Source of the DNA: Citrus sinensis
Taxonomy: Eukaryota > Streptophyta > Magnoliopsida > Sapindales > Rutaceae
NCBI RefSeq assembly: GCF_022201045.2
Contig: NC_068556.1
Span: 23,541,501-23,605,500, forward strand
DNA length: 64,000 bases
Direction: 5' to 3'
The position numbers and the translations under genes are program-made. Shown here one piece after another: positions 23,866 through 36,155 of the stretch. How positions within the stretch are numbered: position 1 is the first letter of the stretch; every line of letters begins with the position of its first letter. Below the pieces are notes generated by a model. That model saw only the letters and a list, made by a program, of their open reading frames with translations. It was not told the DNA's origin and searched no databases.

Positions 23866-26626
23866 ATGAAGATGCCAGTAAGTACGTTTTCCATTTTCAT
23901 TTCTATTTTTTCGCTTTTAATTGCCAAATCAGGTTCCTTTGGTGGAAACTTGATTGTTTTTTTATTTCGTTGTTCTTAGTTGTTTCCAGAACTTGAATCT
24001 TTTTTTTTTCCAATGTGGGATTCTTAGATTTTGCTATTATGGAGTGAAATTCAATCTTAAGTTTCACATGAAAGTGATGCTTGATGGGGATGATGTGTGT
24101 TTTTTTTTTTCTTCTTCTTGGCTTTTTTGATTTTGAATGGTTTTAATATTCTTGCGTTCTGGAATTCTTTGTTGCTCTTTGTTCGCTGTGCTTTTGAAAA
24201 CAGTTTTGTTTTGCTTTGCTTTCATTGGAATCTATCCTTTTAACTTTTCACGAAGCTGTTTCCAGCTTTCTTTTGGAGTTACCAAATTATAGTTTTGGTG
24301 CCTTATTGGTTCTAGCAACCGATGATTCGCTCACCATTTGCTCTCTTGCCGTTTTACTAAAAGTAGATTGTTCGGCTTTCACAGTATAGTCAAACTTGTG
24401 TCTTGTGCAATTATGTGATCTATCTGGTACACAATCATATGCTAATTCCTCTTAATCTTGTTAATGGAGTTTGTGTGTGTTTGAAATTATGCTGAGATTG
24501 GACTGCCCTTGTTGGTTTATTTATTTTTTTGTTGGTTGCTTTGTTGCAGGTGGCATTGCTTCTGCTGCTGGCATTGTGCAGTGCTATCTTAATCAATGGA
24601 GAAGTAAGTGATGGACAATGTGATGATCAACCTACATTAGACCCAAGACCGCATAGTGTGTCAATTACTGAGTTTGGTGCTGTTGGTGATGGGAAAACGT
24701 TGAACACACTTGCCTTTCAGAATGCCATTTTTTATCTCAAGTCCTTTGCCGACAAAGGAGGGGCACAGCTGTATGTTCCTTCGGGAAAGTGGCTCACTGG
24801 AAGTTTCAATCTTACCAGCCACCTCACCCTCTTCTTGGAAAAGGGTGCTGTCATTCTTGGATCTCAGGTACTTTCCTTTTTTTTTTTTTTTTTTTTTGCA
24901 TCATCATGAACTTCTGTGTAGTAAAATGCTTCTGTTGTTACAAAATAAGCTTGAGTTATTTGGTTGGCCTTTCATTTTCATACACTTTTCCCTCCCTGCT
25001 TAGAATCCATCTCACTGGGACGTTGTGGATCCCTTACCCTCATATGGTCGAGGGATTGAACTTCCTGGAAGAAGATATAAAAGTTTGATAAATGGGTATA
25101 TGCTACGCGATGTGGTAGTAACAGGTATGTTTACCTCTAATTTTGTTTGGTGTTTTATTCATTGCAGTCCTAGTTGAATTTCTCTTATGAATTATCCTAT
25201 GTTCTGCCAGGTGACAATGGAACGATTGATGGTCAGGGCTCTGTTTGGTGGGATTGGTTCAGTTCTCAGTCCTTAAATTACAGCCGTCCTCATCTGGTCG
25301 AATTTATATCATCAGAAAATGTAGTGGTCTCCAATCTTACATTCTTGAACGCCCCAGCATATAACATACATCCAGTCTACTGCAGGTATGTTGACTAGAA
25401 TGATGGGGTTTCCAATTCCTATGCTTTGAACTTCAAACTGATTTCTTAATAATCAGAGGTATGTGATGCAGCAATGTACACATTCAAAATATATCAGTCC
25501 ACGCTCCACCAGAATCGCCATATACTGTTGGCATAGTTCCAGGTTTGTGAAAACTGATTAGATTCCTTAAGCTGTTATCCATCTATAATATATTCTGCTA
25601 ATCATTTTGTGCCTTTCTGTTAACTTTGAAATTATAACCTCTATACGTTTTGTGGTGGTTTAGTGCAATACAGTAGAAATCTGGCAATAAAGTGGGTTAC
25701 TGTCGCTAGTGTATATGGCATAACCATATACACTATATACAGGCAGGCTTCACTCACATATGTTGAATTGAGTGAATGTTGATGTTAACATTTATGCTAA
25801 GGATCAAATTAGGTTACGGTTTGCATTTATTATAACCAAACTGGATAGCCATATCTTTCAACTTGTTTATACCTTCCTGGTGTATCAAACTTGTAAGGAA
25901 ATAATTATGTGGCAGGATTTTGCTGTCTCATGCTTTCTCATTGTGTTTTCAGATTCTTCAGATAATGTCTGCATCGAGGACTGCATCATCGCCATGGGGC
26001 ATGATGCTATTTCTCTAAAGAGTGGTTGGGACGAATACGGCATTGCTTATGGCAGACCAACCACAGATGTACACATCAGACGGGTCCTTCTTCAATCATC
26101 TTCCGGTTCTTCAGTTGCCTTTGGTAGCGAAATGTCTGGTGGCATATCTAATGTGCAAGTGGAGAAGATTCATCTATACGACTCATTAAATGGTATTGAG
26201 TTCAGAACAACTAAGGGCAGAGGTGGTTATATCAAACAAATAGTCATATCAGATGCTGAGTTATATAACATCAATGTGGCATTTGGTGCCTGTGGCAATT
26301 GTGGGTCCCACCCCGATGACGACTTTGACCCTGATGCACTCCCAGCTATAGATCAAATCACTTTCAAAGACATCATTGGCACCAACATTACTATAGCGGG
26401 AAACTTCACAGGAATTCAAGAAGCTCCCTTCGCCAATATATGCCTATCAAATATTTCCCTATTGATCAATCCTGGCTCATACAATTCTTGGGAGTGTTCA
26501 AATATTCATGGATCCTCAGAGTCTGTGTTCCCGGAACCATGCCCGGAGCTTGAAAACTCATCCTCGAATTCTTCTTCAACTTGCTTTTCCCTCATCAGGT
26601 ATTATGGTAGAGCCTCATTCTTGTGA
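23866..26626 (+). CDS. GH28 polygalacturonase-like secreted protein with altered catalytic motifs, 6 exons
   Basis: Exons: 23866-23877, 24550-24867, 25004-25124, 25211-25385, 25472-25542, 25953-26626; 1371 nt, 456 aa. Exon 1 is only 12 nt (MKMP) and joins a hydrophobic stretch (VALLLLLALCSAILIN), giving a good signal peptide; this start was chosen because the longer frame into exon 2 has no upstream ATG. GH28 beta-helix hallmarks follow: FGAVGDGKTLNT, GDNGTIDGQGSVWWDW, CIEDCIIAMGHD, KSGWDEYGIAYGRP, GSEMSGG, GRGGY. The usual catalytic signatures are changed: NTD reads YTV, GDD reads GHD, and RIK reads EFR. Canonical family members cleave homogalacturonan in the cell wall; this one may bind a wall polymer without cleaving it, or act on something else. 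Several N-glycosylation sequons and a Ser/Asn-rich tail. A possible donor at 26598 could extend the C-terminus differently. Confidence 0.85.
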
Positions 26627-27507
26627 TAACATTATTACCATCCCTTCGAACCAAAAAAGAAAAATCCCACTCGGAAAGGTCAAATTCTTCTACCATTTAC
26701 CATCTCAAAAACTAGATCAGATTCTTTCCAATAAGACATCATGTCTGGAATATTTGTTTCTTCATCACCGTCCAATATTGCATTTTCATATGTTCCAATC
26801 TCTGCAGATTATATTTATATGTACAGCTTCATTTCTTCATTCATGTGTAAGGAAATTTTTGTTAGCGGTGGCACAATCCAGAAAGGGGACGTGGGATTTT
26901 TTTTTTTTTTTTATTTTCATTTTGGTTGTGACATTTCTAAACTGGAGATCTTTCTTTGTTCATAGGGTGGTCTGGTGCAGTGTAATTTCATTGTAAAATC
27001 TTTTATTTGATGTGGATTGATGACAAGTTGGGGTGAAATGGTAGATATGAAAATCAAAACAAAACTTCATTTCATTTGAATAAGAGATTCTAGTTCATTT
27101 CATTTGAATAAGAGATTCTAGAGGTGCTTTCATTTTTTGTATCACATCTTTGCTCTCAAAATCTTTGCATTACGGGTCGTGGTTTTGATCCTCAGATTAT
27201 AACTGCTTGTTGGAACATAAAAGATAAAATGTTCATAAGATGATATGGAGTATGGAGTGGTGGTATGGTGAACTCTGAGCTGATTAGCTTCTCCCAATCA
27301 GCGCCCGTCAATTTATACTTGATTTACGAACCGCTAACTCCAATTTAATATTATAACTAATCATATCAGTAAACGACTTTAAGAAAATGCAATCATAATG
27401 TTGAAAAAGGAATTTGGTTATTACTCAAGTGATTTTTGAGGTAAAAAAAATTAAAATTAAAAAGTCAAGTTATATGGCTGAAAATCAAGAATAAGAGTAC
27501 GAAATTA
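26627..27507. other. GH28 3' region with an exact 28-bp tandem duplication
   Basis: Probable 3' UTR and spacer. At 27066-27093 and 27094-27121 the same 28-bp unit (starting TTCATTTCATTTGAATAAG) occurs twice in direct succession with no mismatch, a recent-looking slippage or repair event. No gene is seen. Confidence 0.7.
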
Positions 27508-27775
27508 TGGGTGTGTTTGAAATTGAGGTGATGTAACTTTTAAGTTATAGTTATGAAAAAAAAATTGTGACTATGAAATAAAAATTAATAATATGTAGTA
27601 AATATAAATTTTAAATAATAATTTTAATAAAATTATTAAAGATATAATAAATTTTCTATTATACAAGTGAAAAATCATATTAACATAACTTACAAGATAC
27701 AGTAGCTAGTGTTTACCAAACACTTCAGTGATGTAGCTTAAAAGCTACGGCTGCCCAACCTCATTTCCAAACGCA
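27508..27775. mobile_element. Tourist-like MITE, copy B (TTA TSD)
   Basis: Left end TGGGTGTGTTTGAAATTGA; complement of the right end TGCGTTTGGAAATGAGG. TTA flanks both ends (27505-27507 and 27776-27778). It is collinear with copy A at 22141-22417 through the interior, so the two are members of one family inserted about 5 kb apart. Confidence 0.8.
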
Positions 27776-28106
27776 TTATATATCTTAATTATAAACTAAA
27801 TCAAGAGAAGGTTCTAATTCATGAACGGTTTTGTACATTGCCTCAAGAAAATACTTCCATACCTCTTTGAAATAAAGAGAAGAAATAAGATGATTTGTAT
27901 GTAATTCATATCTCGTTAAACGAAATAAAAAGAGGAGGTTCCGCAATGGGATTTTATTCTGTTTTAAGGGTATTTTGGTCAAAACGTTTATTAAAAAAGT
28001 GCTAGTTATTTGAAAACGAGTACTCAGTAGGCCATATGCGCAAAAGTAGCTTAACCTTTCTCTCCTTCGGTTCTTCTGCTGCAGGCGGTTTCAAGTTTCA
28101 ATTGGT

Positions 28107-28115
28107 TTAGGGTTT
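28107..28115 (+). promoter_or_regulatory. Telo-box (AAACCCTAA on the minus strand) upstream of the FAF1-like gene
   Basis: TTAGGGTTT lies 68 bp before the ATG at 28183. Telo-boxes are frequent near the start of plant ribosomal-protein and ribosome-biogenesis genes, which supports the tentative functional call for the gene downstream. Confidence 0.45.
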
Positions 28116-28182
28116 TACAAATAATTAAAGCAGGGTTGTGCAACTGCAAAGCAATTGGGCGTCAGAAGCGGGAAAAGAGAAA

Positions 28183-29473
28183 ATGCACAAAAATAAGCAA
28201 AGAAGAGATATGGAGACGAAGGATGAAGAGATGGACTTCAGGAAGATTATGAAAGACATCGAATTTCTTGGTATTTTTTTCCTTTAAAAATCGTTAGTAA
28301 ATTTGTATGCTGAGACCGTAAATATTCAGTCTTTAAGAGTTTGAATCGTATAATAGACAACCGTATGAAGTAAAACAGCATGTAAGTTTTTTTTTAAAAA
28401 AAAAAAAATTATAATTGAATTTGGGATTTGGGAGACTCAGAGATTGGGATTATAGTGATTAGGTCTCAAAGGCCGAAATTTTTTTGTCTAGGAAATTGAG
28501 GTATACTTCTGCTAGATGGCTTTGTTCATAAAATCTTTTCCGATTTTCAGCTCCAAAATTTTCACCACTACCTGTACTTGACTACTTGTAGCTGTATTGT
28601 TTCCCACATAGGCTAGTTAAGGGTTGGTGTGTGTGTAGACATATAAACAATGTGTTAAGCATACCAAAACCCAGATGATTAAACTTGAAGTTGTTTAATT
28701 GAACTTAACGCCTATATGTTTCTATTGAATCCAATCTCATTGTCTGGACATTTTGTGACCTTCTGTTGTTGCTTTAGTATATATTGTTATTATTTGCTTG
28801 TGATGTAACAGAATTTTCCTCAAATGTCGTAGTTTTTGGTTCACTTAGATGTTCTGCCATTTTAGGTTCCTCGCATATGTCATGGAAAGAGAGGAAGGAG
28901 CTAGAGAACAAAAGGGTTGTTTCTTTAGGTGGAAAGGTATGAACTCAAAATGCATGCCTCCATGAAGGCACTTAAATATTTTATGTTCCTAAGGCTACAA
29001 AAATATCTTTGTTTAATATTCATTCATGCTTTTCCTGTTAACAGGCTTCTAAGAAGCAGAGACTACCACTAAGTGTAGCTCGAGTGCCCATGAAGAGACA
29101 AAAGGAAAGAGAACAGAAAATGCAAGAAGAGGTGATTGATTTCTTCGCTTTTATAATCATTCGTTGCAAGACAGGCGGGACTTCACTGATAACTTTTATC
29201 TTATAGAGGGCAATTCTTGGACGATTTGGGGCGAAGTTTGCTGGCCCTAAAAGAGCAACCGAGAGACGCAAGCCTGAAGATAGGGTGCTGAAGTCAAGCG
29301 AAGGTCATTTTAGAAATGGTGTACTTGATGTGAAGCATCTGTTACGTCCGGGGCCATCAAGAGATACTGAATCTAGTAAACACATGGGTGGTAAGGGTGG
29401 TAATAAAGGGGGAAAGAAAGGAAAGCAAAAGAACCATGGCAAGAATAAAGGCGGTAAAAAGAAGCGCCATTAG
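28183..29473 (+). CDS. Basic DUF4602/FAF1-like protein, probable ribosome-biogenesis factor, 4 exons
   Basis: Exons: 28183-28270, 28866-28936, 29045-29131, 29207-29473; 513 nt, 170 aa, all GT-AG. The N-terminus is acidic/basic mixed (METKDEEMDFRKIMKDIEFL), followed by WKERKELENKRVVSLGGK and KKQRLPLSVARVPMKRQKER, a pattern like the DUF4602 domain of human C1orf131 and yeast Faf1 (a small-subunit processome factor). Then comes ILGRFGAKF and a conserved-looking KSSEGHFRNGVLDVKHLL. The last 35 residues are a Gly/Lys tail (GGKGGNKGGKKG...KKKRH), a likely nucleolar and RNA-binding tail. The family link is by recalled pattern, not by search, so function is moderate confidence; the gene itself is well supported by splice phase and frame. 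Confidence 0.75.
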
Positions 29474-30160
29474 GCACATCTAACTCATAGGGCATTCACC
29501 ATAGGAGATCTGGCCCCATAATCAGATTTGATTGTAGTTCCACTGAGTTTGAAATTTTGATGTATGGTTTCAATTTTGTTAGCTGTATTGATTAATGTTT
29601 CCATTTTTATTGCTTTGACATCTAATTAAGCTGATAAAGCATACCGTGATGAACCATAAATCTCCTTCTGTTACATAAGTGCAATTGGAAGTTTACAAAG
29701 ACACTTTATTTGATCCCAATTGTGAAGAGATTCATTTGCTTTGGAGTTGGAATGAATAATCTATTTGTGTGTAAGAAATACACATCACAAGATGATGTAC
29801 TTCCTGTTCACTACAATGGACGGTATTCTGCCTCCGAGGGGGTCCCAACGGTTTAGACTTGAGTAGGTTGAAAAAGAACATACAAATATACAATCTTGAC
29901 AAGAGCGATGTTCGACAGATTATATGACTTATGCTCCTTTAGGTTTTTTAAATTTTGTTGGCTGGCGAAACTACCGAGATCAATGTGTAGTTGTTAATTG
30001 TCTCTATAATGAGTAGGGTCGCTACACGAAATTCTTCATTCCTAACTCAGACAAATAGCGGATTCATGGCTCCTTTTATTCATTATATGTAAGAATGAAA
30101 TCCTCGTTTCCCTTGCTTGGAACTCTTACGGGAAATGTAAGTATATTTGCCACCAGCATA
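29474..30160. other. Convergent 3' ends of the FAF1-like and HMG-CoA lyase genes
   Basis: The two genes converge here (plus stop at 29471-29473, minus stop at 30161-30163). AT-rich DNA suited to 3' UTRs and polyadenylation; no other gene is seen. Confidence 0.6.
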
Positions 30161-33005
30161 TTATATCTTGGAGGCATCAGCTGCTATCCGGTTCAACGCA
30201 ATGGCAGTCTTTGAACCAGATGGACGACCCAAATGCTTGTTGATGAAATCCCCAGCCAACATTAGCTTCCTCAGATCCACATTGGTTTCCACACCAAGTC
30301 CGCTCAGCATATACACAACATCTTCAGTAGCAACATTCCCGGAAGCACCTTTAGCATAAGGACACCCACCTAACCCGGCAACAGAGCAATCCACTGTGCT
30401 TATCCCCATCTGCAGGAACAAATTAGAAACTAACATTTTGTGCACACGATGAATTCTTAAGTCTGAAACTGATATATTAGGCTCAGTAAGTGCTGATTAT
30501 TAAAGATAAGCAAATGTAAAACAAGGTTTGGCATGCATTGGGCTTACTTGGAGGGATATTAAAATGTTTGGAAGAGATTGCCCATAAGTGTCATGAAAGT
30601 GAACGGCCAGCTTCTCAACAGGAACAACAGCCATTACAGCTTCAAGCATGGGTACAACAGTACCTGAGATAGAAAAGAAGAAAAATAAACTTAGGAAAAA
30701 GCATGTAATTTGGGAACCCATTCAACTTGAAAAAATATATATGATATATAGGCTGGTAAATATGCACTCCCCAGTGCAAAAGAAAAAGAGCTAAAACCCA
30801 AAAAGAGTTTTTCAGCATATTTTTACCAACTCCAAATTGGCTGCACCTCATTCAATTCAAACATATTTGTGCCAAGGAAAACAAAATGCAGTTAGAAGAT
30901 TACCTGGTGTACCAACTCCAATTGTATCCCCCAGAGAAATTTCAAAGCAACCCATATCATGAAGTTCTTTTGCCACATATGCCACTTTGGATGGAGGAAT
31001 TGCTCCTTCCACCGGACAGCCAACAACACATGATACATATCTAAAAATCAACGACATTCATTATATAAGTCCCAGTAAAACTTATAAGGCATATGGATTT
31101 TGTATAATAGAAAAGCATTCATACAAGAATGAGACCAGAAGATACATTGGAAATGACAAAAAGGGTTCATTTAAGTATGAAGAATAACCCAGAAAGGGGA
31201 AAATAGAGGGGGAGAGGACATACCCACGAACAGGGATTGACAGATCTTTAGCAGCACGAGCGACAGCGCGATAACGAACAAGACTCTCCTCAATGCTACA
31301 ATTGATGTTTGACTTCGAAAAAGCCTCGGAAGCTGATGCAAAGATGGCAACTTCCTTAGCACCAGCTGCAATGGCAGCTTCAAACCCCTACAGGTAGACC
31401 CGCAAGTTAGAACTGATCACACTGGCATGACACTGTTGAAATAATATGGATCTCTGTAGAATGACCTTTAAATTAGGTGTGAGAACTGGCAATCTAGCTC
31501 CCTCCAAATCACGGACGGCCTCCATTACATCCCTTGCATCTGCTAGCTACAGAAAGGGAAACTTGATCCATGTAAGTCATGTGGACCCTAACTGGAACTC
31601 TTACTTTCATCAAACAAGAAAAACGTGTAATAAAGCAGTGAGTTTCATACTTTCATGCAATAAACTACAACAAAGTACTAATATATAAAACACCAATACA
31701 TGTGGAAGAGTGTCTAAGCAAATGCCACTCTGAAAGAGAGTTTTTCAAAAGATATCAAAGTTAATTTGTTAACTGGTAAACATAATCTTTATCAACATGC
31801 AAAATATGACTTGTTTGTACCGATTAACGGAGAAGAAAAGAAAATAAAAAAGTGAAAGTGACAATATCAACCCAATAATGTGAAGCGAGAATTTACCTGA
31901 GGAACCCATTTTGGAGAGACAAAACTTGTAGCCTCAACAACAGGTAACCCAGACGATACTAATCTGCGAATCAGTTCCACCTTTACACCTGTGGGTACAG
32001 TATTCTTCTCATTTTGCAATCCATCTCTCGGACCAACTTCTACTATCTTCACAGACCTTGGTATACCTTTCAAAAACTACATCACCCAAAATATATACAT
32101 ACATATATCAGTATTTAGCTCAGAGAGAGCCTTGCTAGATGAACATTTTCACAACCCTCCTAAAACTCCAAAGAAAGAAAAAAAATAACAATTTTATGAC
32201 AATTAGTAAATCACCTTATTTGTTATATCTCGTATGTCTTTGTCATTGCAATTGGAACTATATATATCACAAGCACTTCCAAACATCTTGTGGTTTCTTC
32301 CTAAGCTTACAGTTCTACGACTGAAGGAGTCACCATGAGACATGTCCCTTGTATGTCTTCTCCATGGGAATGCCTCTCTTGTATATTCGTCATACTCTTC
32401 ACTGCATGTCAACAGAAGTGTCAATTTATCACAGACGAATCCTTTTGATAAAATGATGATAATAGGCAAGAAATACATCAATCCCCGGTGATATCAGAGA
32501 CGCAAGAAGCAAATAAGGAGCTTGAGCAAGTAGAAAAATTTCGCCAATAGTTTTAAAAAGTCTTCACGATCTTCAAATAAATTTCAAGAGACATCAATGA
32601 ACGTATATACCAAAAGAATCATCCAGTAATGGCTGTCAAATTACTCTACTACATTTTCATTCTACTAGAGAACTAGATAACTAGAGACAAAAAAAGGGGC
32701 AAATACTGACTAAGAATATTAAAAGAAAAAACCGTTGCATTATGGTGTGCGCATAACATTTCTTAAGATGCCCACCTACATTGACACGAAATGAGCCAGT
32801 CTCCTAACTGCAAAGAATAGAGGCAATATCACACTTACTCATAACTGTTGGAGGTGCTGCAACTGCTCCCCTCAATCCAGCAGCTCCCCATTCCCATACC
32901 ATCCCCACTAGGCCTGCAAGCATTGGAGGAGAACCTCTGAATCCTATCAATGGTGCTCATGCTTGGCAGCTTGTCAAGACCAAGTGGCTCCTCCAAGCTT
33001 GACAT
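30161..33005 (-). CDS. HMGCL: 3-hydroxy-3-methylglutaryl-CoA lyase, complete, 8 coding exons
   Basis: Exons on the minus strand: 32839-33005, 32215-32401, 31897-32076, 31466-31546, 31224-31387, 30904-31040, 30548-30663, 30161-30409; 1281 nt, 426 aa. The enzyme splits HMG-CoA into acetoacetate and acetyl-CoA, the last step of leucine breakdown. The TIM-barrel lyase domain begins in exon 3 with [14 protein letters not shown] (Arg-Asp of the active site). The HFHDT motif in exon 7 carries the metal-binding histidines, and the last exon holds the glycine loop with the catalytic Cys ([14 protein letters not shown]). The first two exons encode a plant-specific N-terminal extension of about 118 residues ([20 protein letters not shown]) that probably carries or replaces a mitochondrial targeting signal. 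No broken residue was seen. The leader appears to contain an intron of about 0.55 kb, with a donor near 33571. Confidence 0.93.
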
Positions 33006-33570
33006 GATGGTGAAAGATACGCTGCAGTTTCAAACAAAACTCAAGTATCAGCAACGAGGGAGTAGCCAATGCCTAAAAGCTAATATTATAGAAGTTGACA
33101 TCTTGAATCACACCAGCATCGATTCAAATAAGCAAATGATCCAATAAAACAATATGAAAGAAATTGAATTAAACAACGTGTCAGAACAGCAATTCTTCCC
33201 GATGCATTTGCATAATCCAACGAAATATTTTAACAAGATTACAAAAAGAGCGCATCTGATCAATGTCTAAGAAGATGTACTACGAACTGAAATTATAATG
33301 AACTAAAGAATTCAAAAGAAATTGAAGCTTAAAACAACAAAAACCACCTTCAAAACCTCGGTTTGGTTGATGAGAAAACCAATCAAAAGAGAAATACTGT
33401 TTCTTTTGTAAATTTATAAAAAAGAAAAAAGAAAAAAATAGTTGAGCTAATTAAGCGGGTCTAATTTCATTTCAATTTGTTTCAGTTTCTCGGTAACCGA
33501 ACAGAGCGAGTCAATAAAAAATGAGAATTAAAAAATAATGATAAATTAAAAAAGAGGAGAGAGAGAACAG

Positions 33571-33720
33571 ACCTGAAGTCAAAATTAGGGTTTCTGAGAA
33601 TAGAAAAAGGAAGAGACTTTAGAATTTGAAAGAACAAAACAAAAAAAATGGACGATTAGATAGATGGAAGGAGGAGAAGAAGAGGAAACATAAAGGAATG
33701 GGATTCGTTGGTGTGGACTC
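33571..33720 (-). promoter_or_regulatory. Probable non-coding first exon and promoter edge of HMG-CoA lyase
   Basis: On the minus strand a donor (TTCAG then GTCTGT) near 33571 pairs with the acceptor (CTGCAG) near 33021, just upstream of the coding start. The exon contains AAACCCTAA (complement of TTAGGGTTT near 33584), a telo-box, and a purine/pyrimidine-biased leader. Confidence 0.5.
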
Positions 33721-33926
33721 TTCTTGTAGGTTACAGTTACAAGGAGGCGCTTTTTGTATTTTTATTTAATTATTTATTTTTGTGATAATTTTTGAAGCAG
33801 ACACACAGACATGAATTGAATCGCCAGCCAGCATTGAAGAGATGCAGGAAAGAACGGTGGTGGTAGGTAGGTAGTTTTCAGTTAGAAGTTTGGTCACTTT
33901 CTTTCCTTTCTTTCATTTTTTTTTTT

Positions 33927-34381
33927 GGAAATTTTTAACCTTTGATATTTTACATCCCACACCTAATAAATAAAATTGACTCATTGGACCGTGTTCTTAA
34001 TTTCGTTATTTTTTTAGTTAAGTTTAATTATGGAGGGGTAAAATTAAAAATTTGATAATTAAATTAATTTTAATGAAAATTATCTTTATTGCAATTGAAA
34101 TAAAAGTCTTTAAAAAATTAAAAGAAAAATAATAGTAGTGATAATGTACATGTAAAAAAAATTTTTTATTGCAATTAAACAAACCTTTAAAAAAATTAAA
34201 TGAACTTAAAGTTTTGTTTTTTTCATATAGAGGGGCATTTTTTGTCATTCAATCAAAAGTAAGACGGAACCGTTAAAAATAACTGAAAAATTAACGAAAT
34301 TAGGGGTGCGGTGCAACGAGTTAAATTTTTTGGGAACGCTGTGTACAATGTTAATTCGTTTGGGGTAGTTAAAAACTTTCC
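33927..34381. mobile_element. MULE-MITE-like element with long inverted repeats
   Basis: The left end GGAAATTTTTAACC and the complement of the right end GGAAAGTTTTTAACT match. The pairing resumes deeper at CTTAATTTCGTTATTTTT on the left against CCTAATTTCGTTAATTTTT on the complement of the right. Repeats run for roughly 100 bp. Flanks are T-rich (TTTTTTTTT and TTTTTAATT), so a 9-bp duplication is possible but not clean. There is no coding capacity. Confidence 0.6.
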
Positions 34382-35141
34382 TTTTTAATTAAAATTGTTC
34401 TTTTTTTTAAATTAAAACTATTTCCCTCATTGGAAATCTGAAATATAAAAAAAAAAATCCAAAACACTAAAATATGTGATGCAAATTCCGAGTGTCTAGG
34501 AACTAATTTTTTTCTTTAATTATAATAATTGTAATAAGTCCAAAAATATATGTGTTTAGAATGAGTTGGATATATTACTAAATATTTGAAAAAAAAATCT
34601 GTGCATGTACAGAAGGCGATTCAAATTACTTTGCACAAAAGTAAAACAAATGGCTTACCAATGTATTAATAAGTTGTTCAATTCTCTAACCCCTATTGAA
34701 GTGACAAAAATTTCCTTAGTGTTAGAATAATATGATGAAAAACTAAATCGTAAATTGGCCATTTCAGTGAGGATAATACATTAATACTGTTTAATAAAAA
34801 ATTAACAAGCTATGTCTGTATTTGAGAATATATAAAAACTTAAGGACTCAAATATTAAGATACTGTACCTCTTTTTTATTTTTAAAACAAGATTAAAAAA
34901 TTATTGTATTTATAATAAAAATATATAACAGTGAAAGAAATAATATTTTTAATGGGCAGGTACAAGAATACCGACTCCATTGAAACATATGCTCCGCGTT
35001 TCAATGAATATGATTTAAAGGGTTGTCGCATTAAATTTGTCGATTTCGGGCGTCATTTATATTGTTGACTGGCCAGTGGCTAGCATCCATGAATTTTCTA
35101 GAAAGGTGCTGAGTCCATTTCGCATTTGGTCAAGTGGTGGG

Positions 35142-36155
35142 TAGGGATGGCAATAGAGAGGGGAGGGGAGGAGAGGAGATAAATCTTTCTGTAATCATCT
35201 TTGATATTTTATGTATGTCTTTGTCTCTTTTTCGATATTTTATATATGTCTCCGTCCCCTCTCTATTTCCGTCAAAATTACTTGAGAGAATCATTATTCC
35301 CTCTCTGAATAATAACAGGGGATCTCCGAGGGTTCTCGACCTCCGAATAACTAATAATTTTTTTATTTTCGATTTTGAGTTAATCATATTAAAATAATAA
35401 ATTCAAATAAAAATAAAGTTTGAAATATATCTTATATTAATATCTATTACAAAAGTCACATACATTAAATTAGTAAGTAACGCAACATATAAGGGATACA
35501 AACTTCTTTTACAAACTATCATGAACAAATTAATAGTTTAATACAAAATTGTTACAAATAAAATTGAATTTAGATTCAAAATTAACTTTTTCAATGGTGG
35601 TGTGGGCACTTTATAAATGTAGACTATTCCCTTTACAATACAATAATTAAGTCGGAACAAATCAAGAGCAAATATTAAATTAGATTAGATATTAAAATTG
35701 TGATTCGTTGTGGGCAATTATAACATCTAAAAATAATTTAAGTTTAAAATATTTAAAGAATATTAAAATTAAAACAAAATTTTTGGGCTAATAGAATCTA
35801 CCCGGTCTTTTTAATGTCCTAAATAAAAATTTAGGACTTTAATTAGTTAATTAGGCCTAAAAGTTTAATAATATAAATATTTTGATATTTTTATTTTTAC
35901 CAATATTTATAATTTTATAATTTATTTACTAGTAATTTTAAAAAATTAAAATAAAATAAAAAATTAAAATGGGGAAATGGGTAGGGGACAGGGATTCCAC
36001 CTCATCCCCGTCCCCTCCCCGAATAAGAAATTGGGTAAAAAAATTTCTTCGTCCTTTCCCTCAATAAGAAATTAGGTATAAAATTATTCTCATACCCTCT
36101 CCGAATGGGAAAAATCCCCGAGGGTACCCGTCCCCGTGGGATTTTTGCCATCCTA
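35142..36155. mobile_element. hAT-like non-autonomous transposon with exact 8-bp TSD
   Basis: The left end TAGGGATGGCAA and the complement of the right end TAGGATGGCAA form short terminal inverted repeats, differing by one G. Flanks 35134-35141 and 36156-36163 are both GTGGTGGG, a perfect 8-bp duplication as made by hAT transposases. Subterminal zones are rich in GGGGAGGGG on the left and CCCCGTCCCC on the right, typical of transposase-binding arrays. The 1014-bp body has no transposase frame; its interior is AT-rich. Confidence 0.88.

Noticed and set aside
23646-23927. Arg/Lys-rich 93-codon frame on the minus strand
   Set aside because: It is the antisense reading of a CTT/CTC polypyrimidine tract in the GH28 leader; low complexity with no splice or family support.
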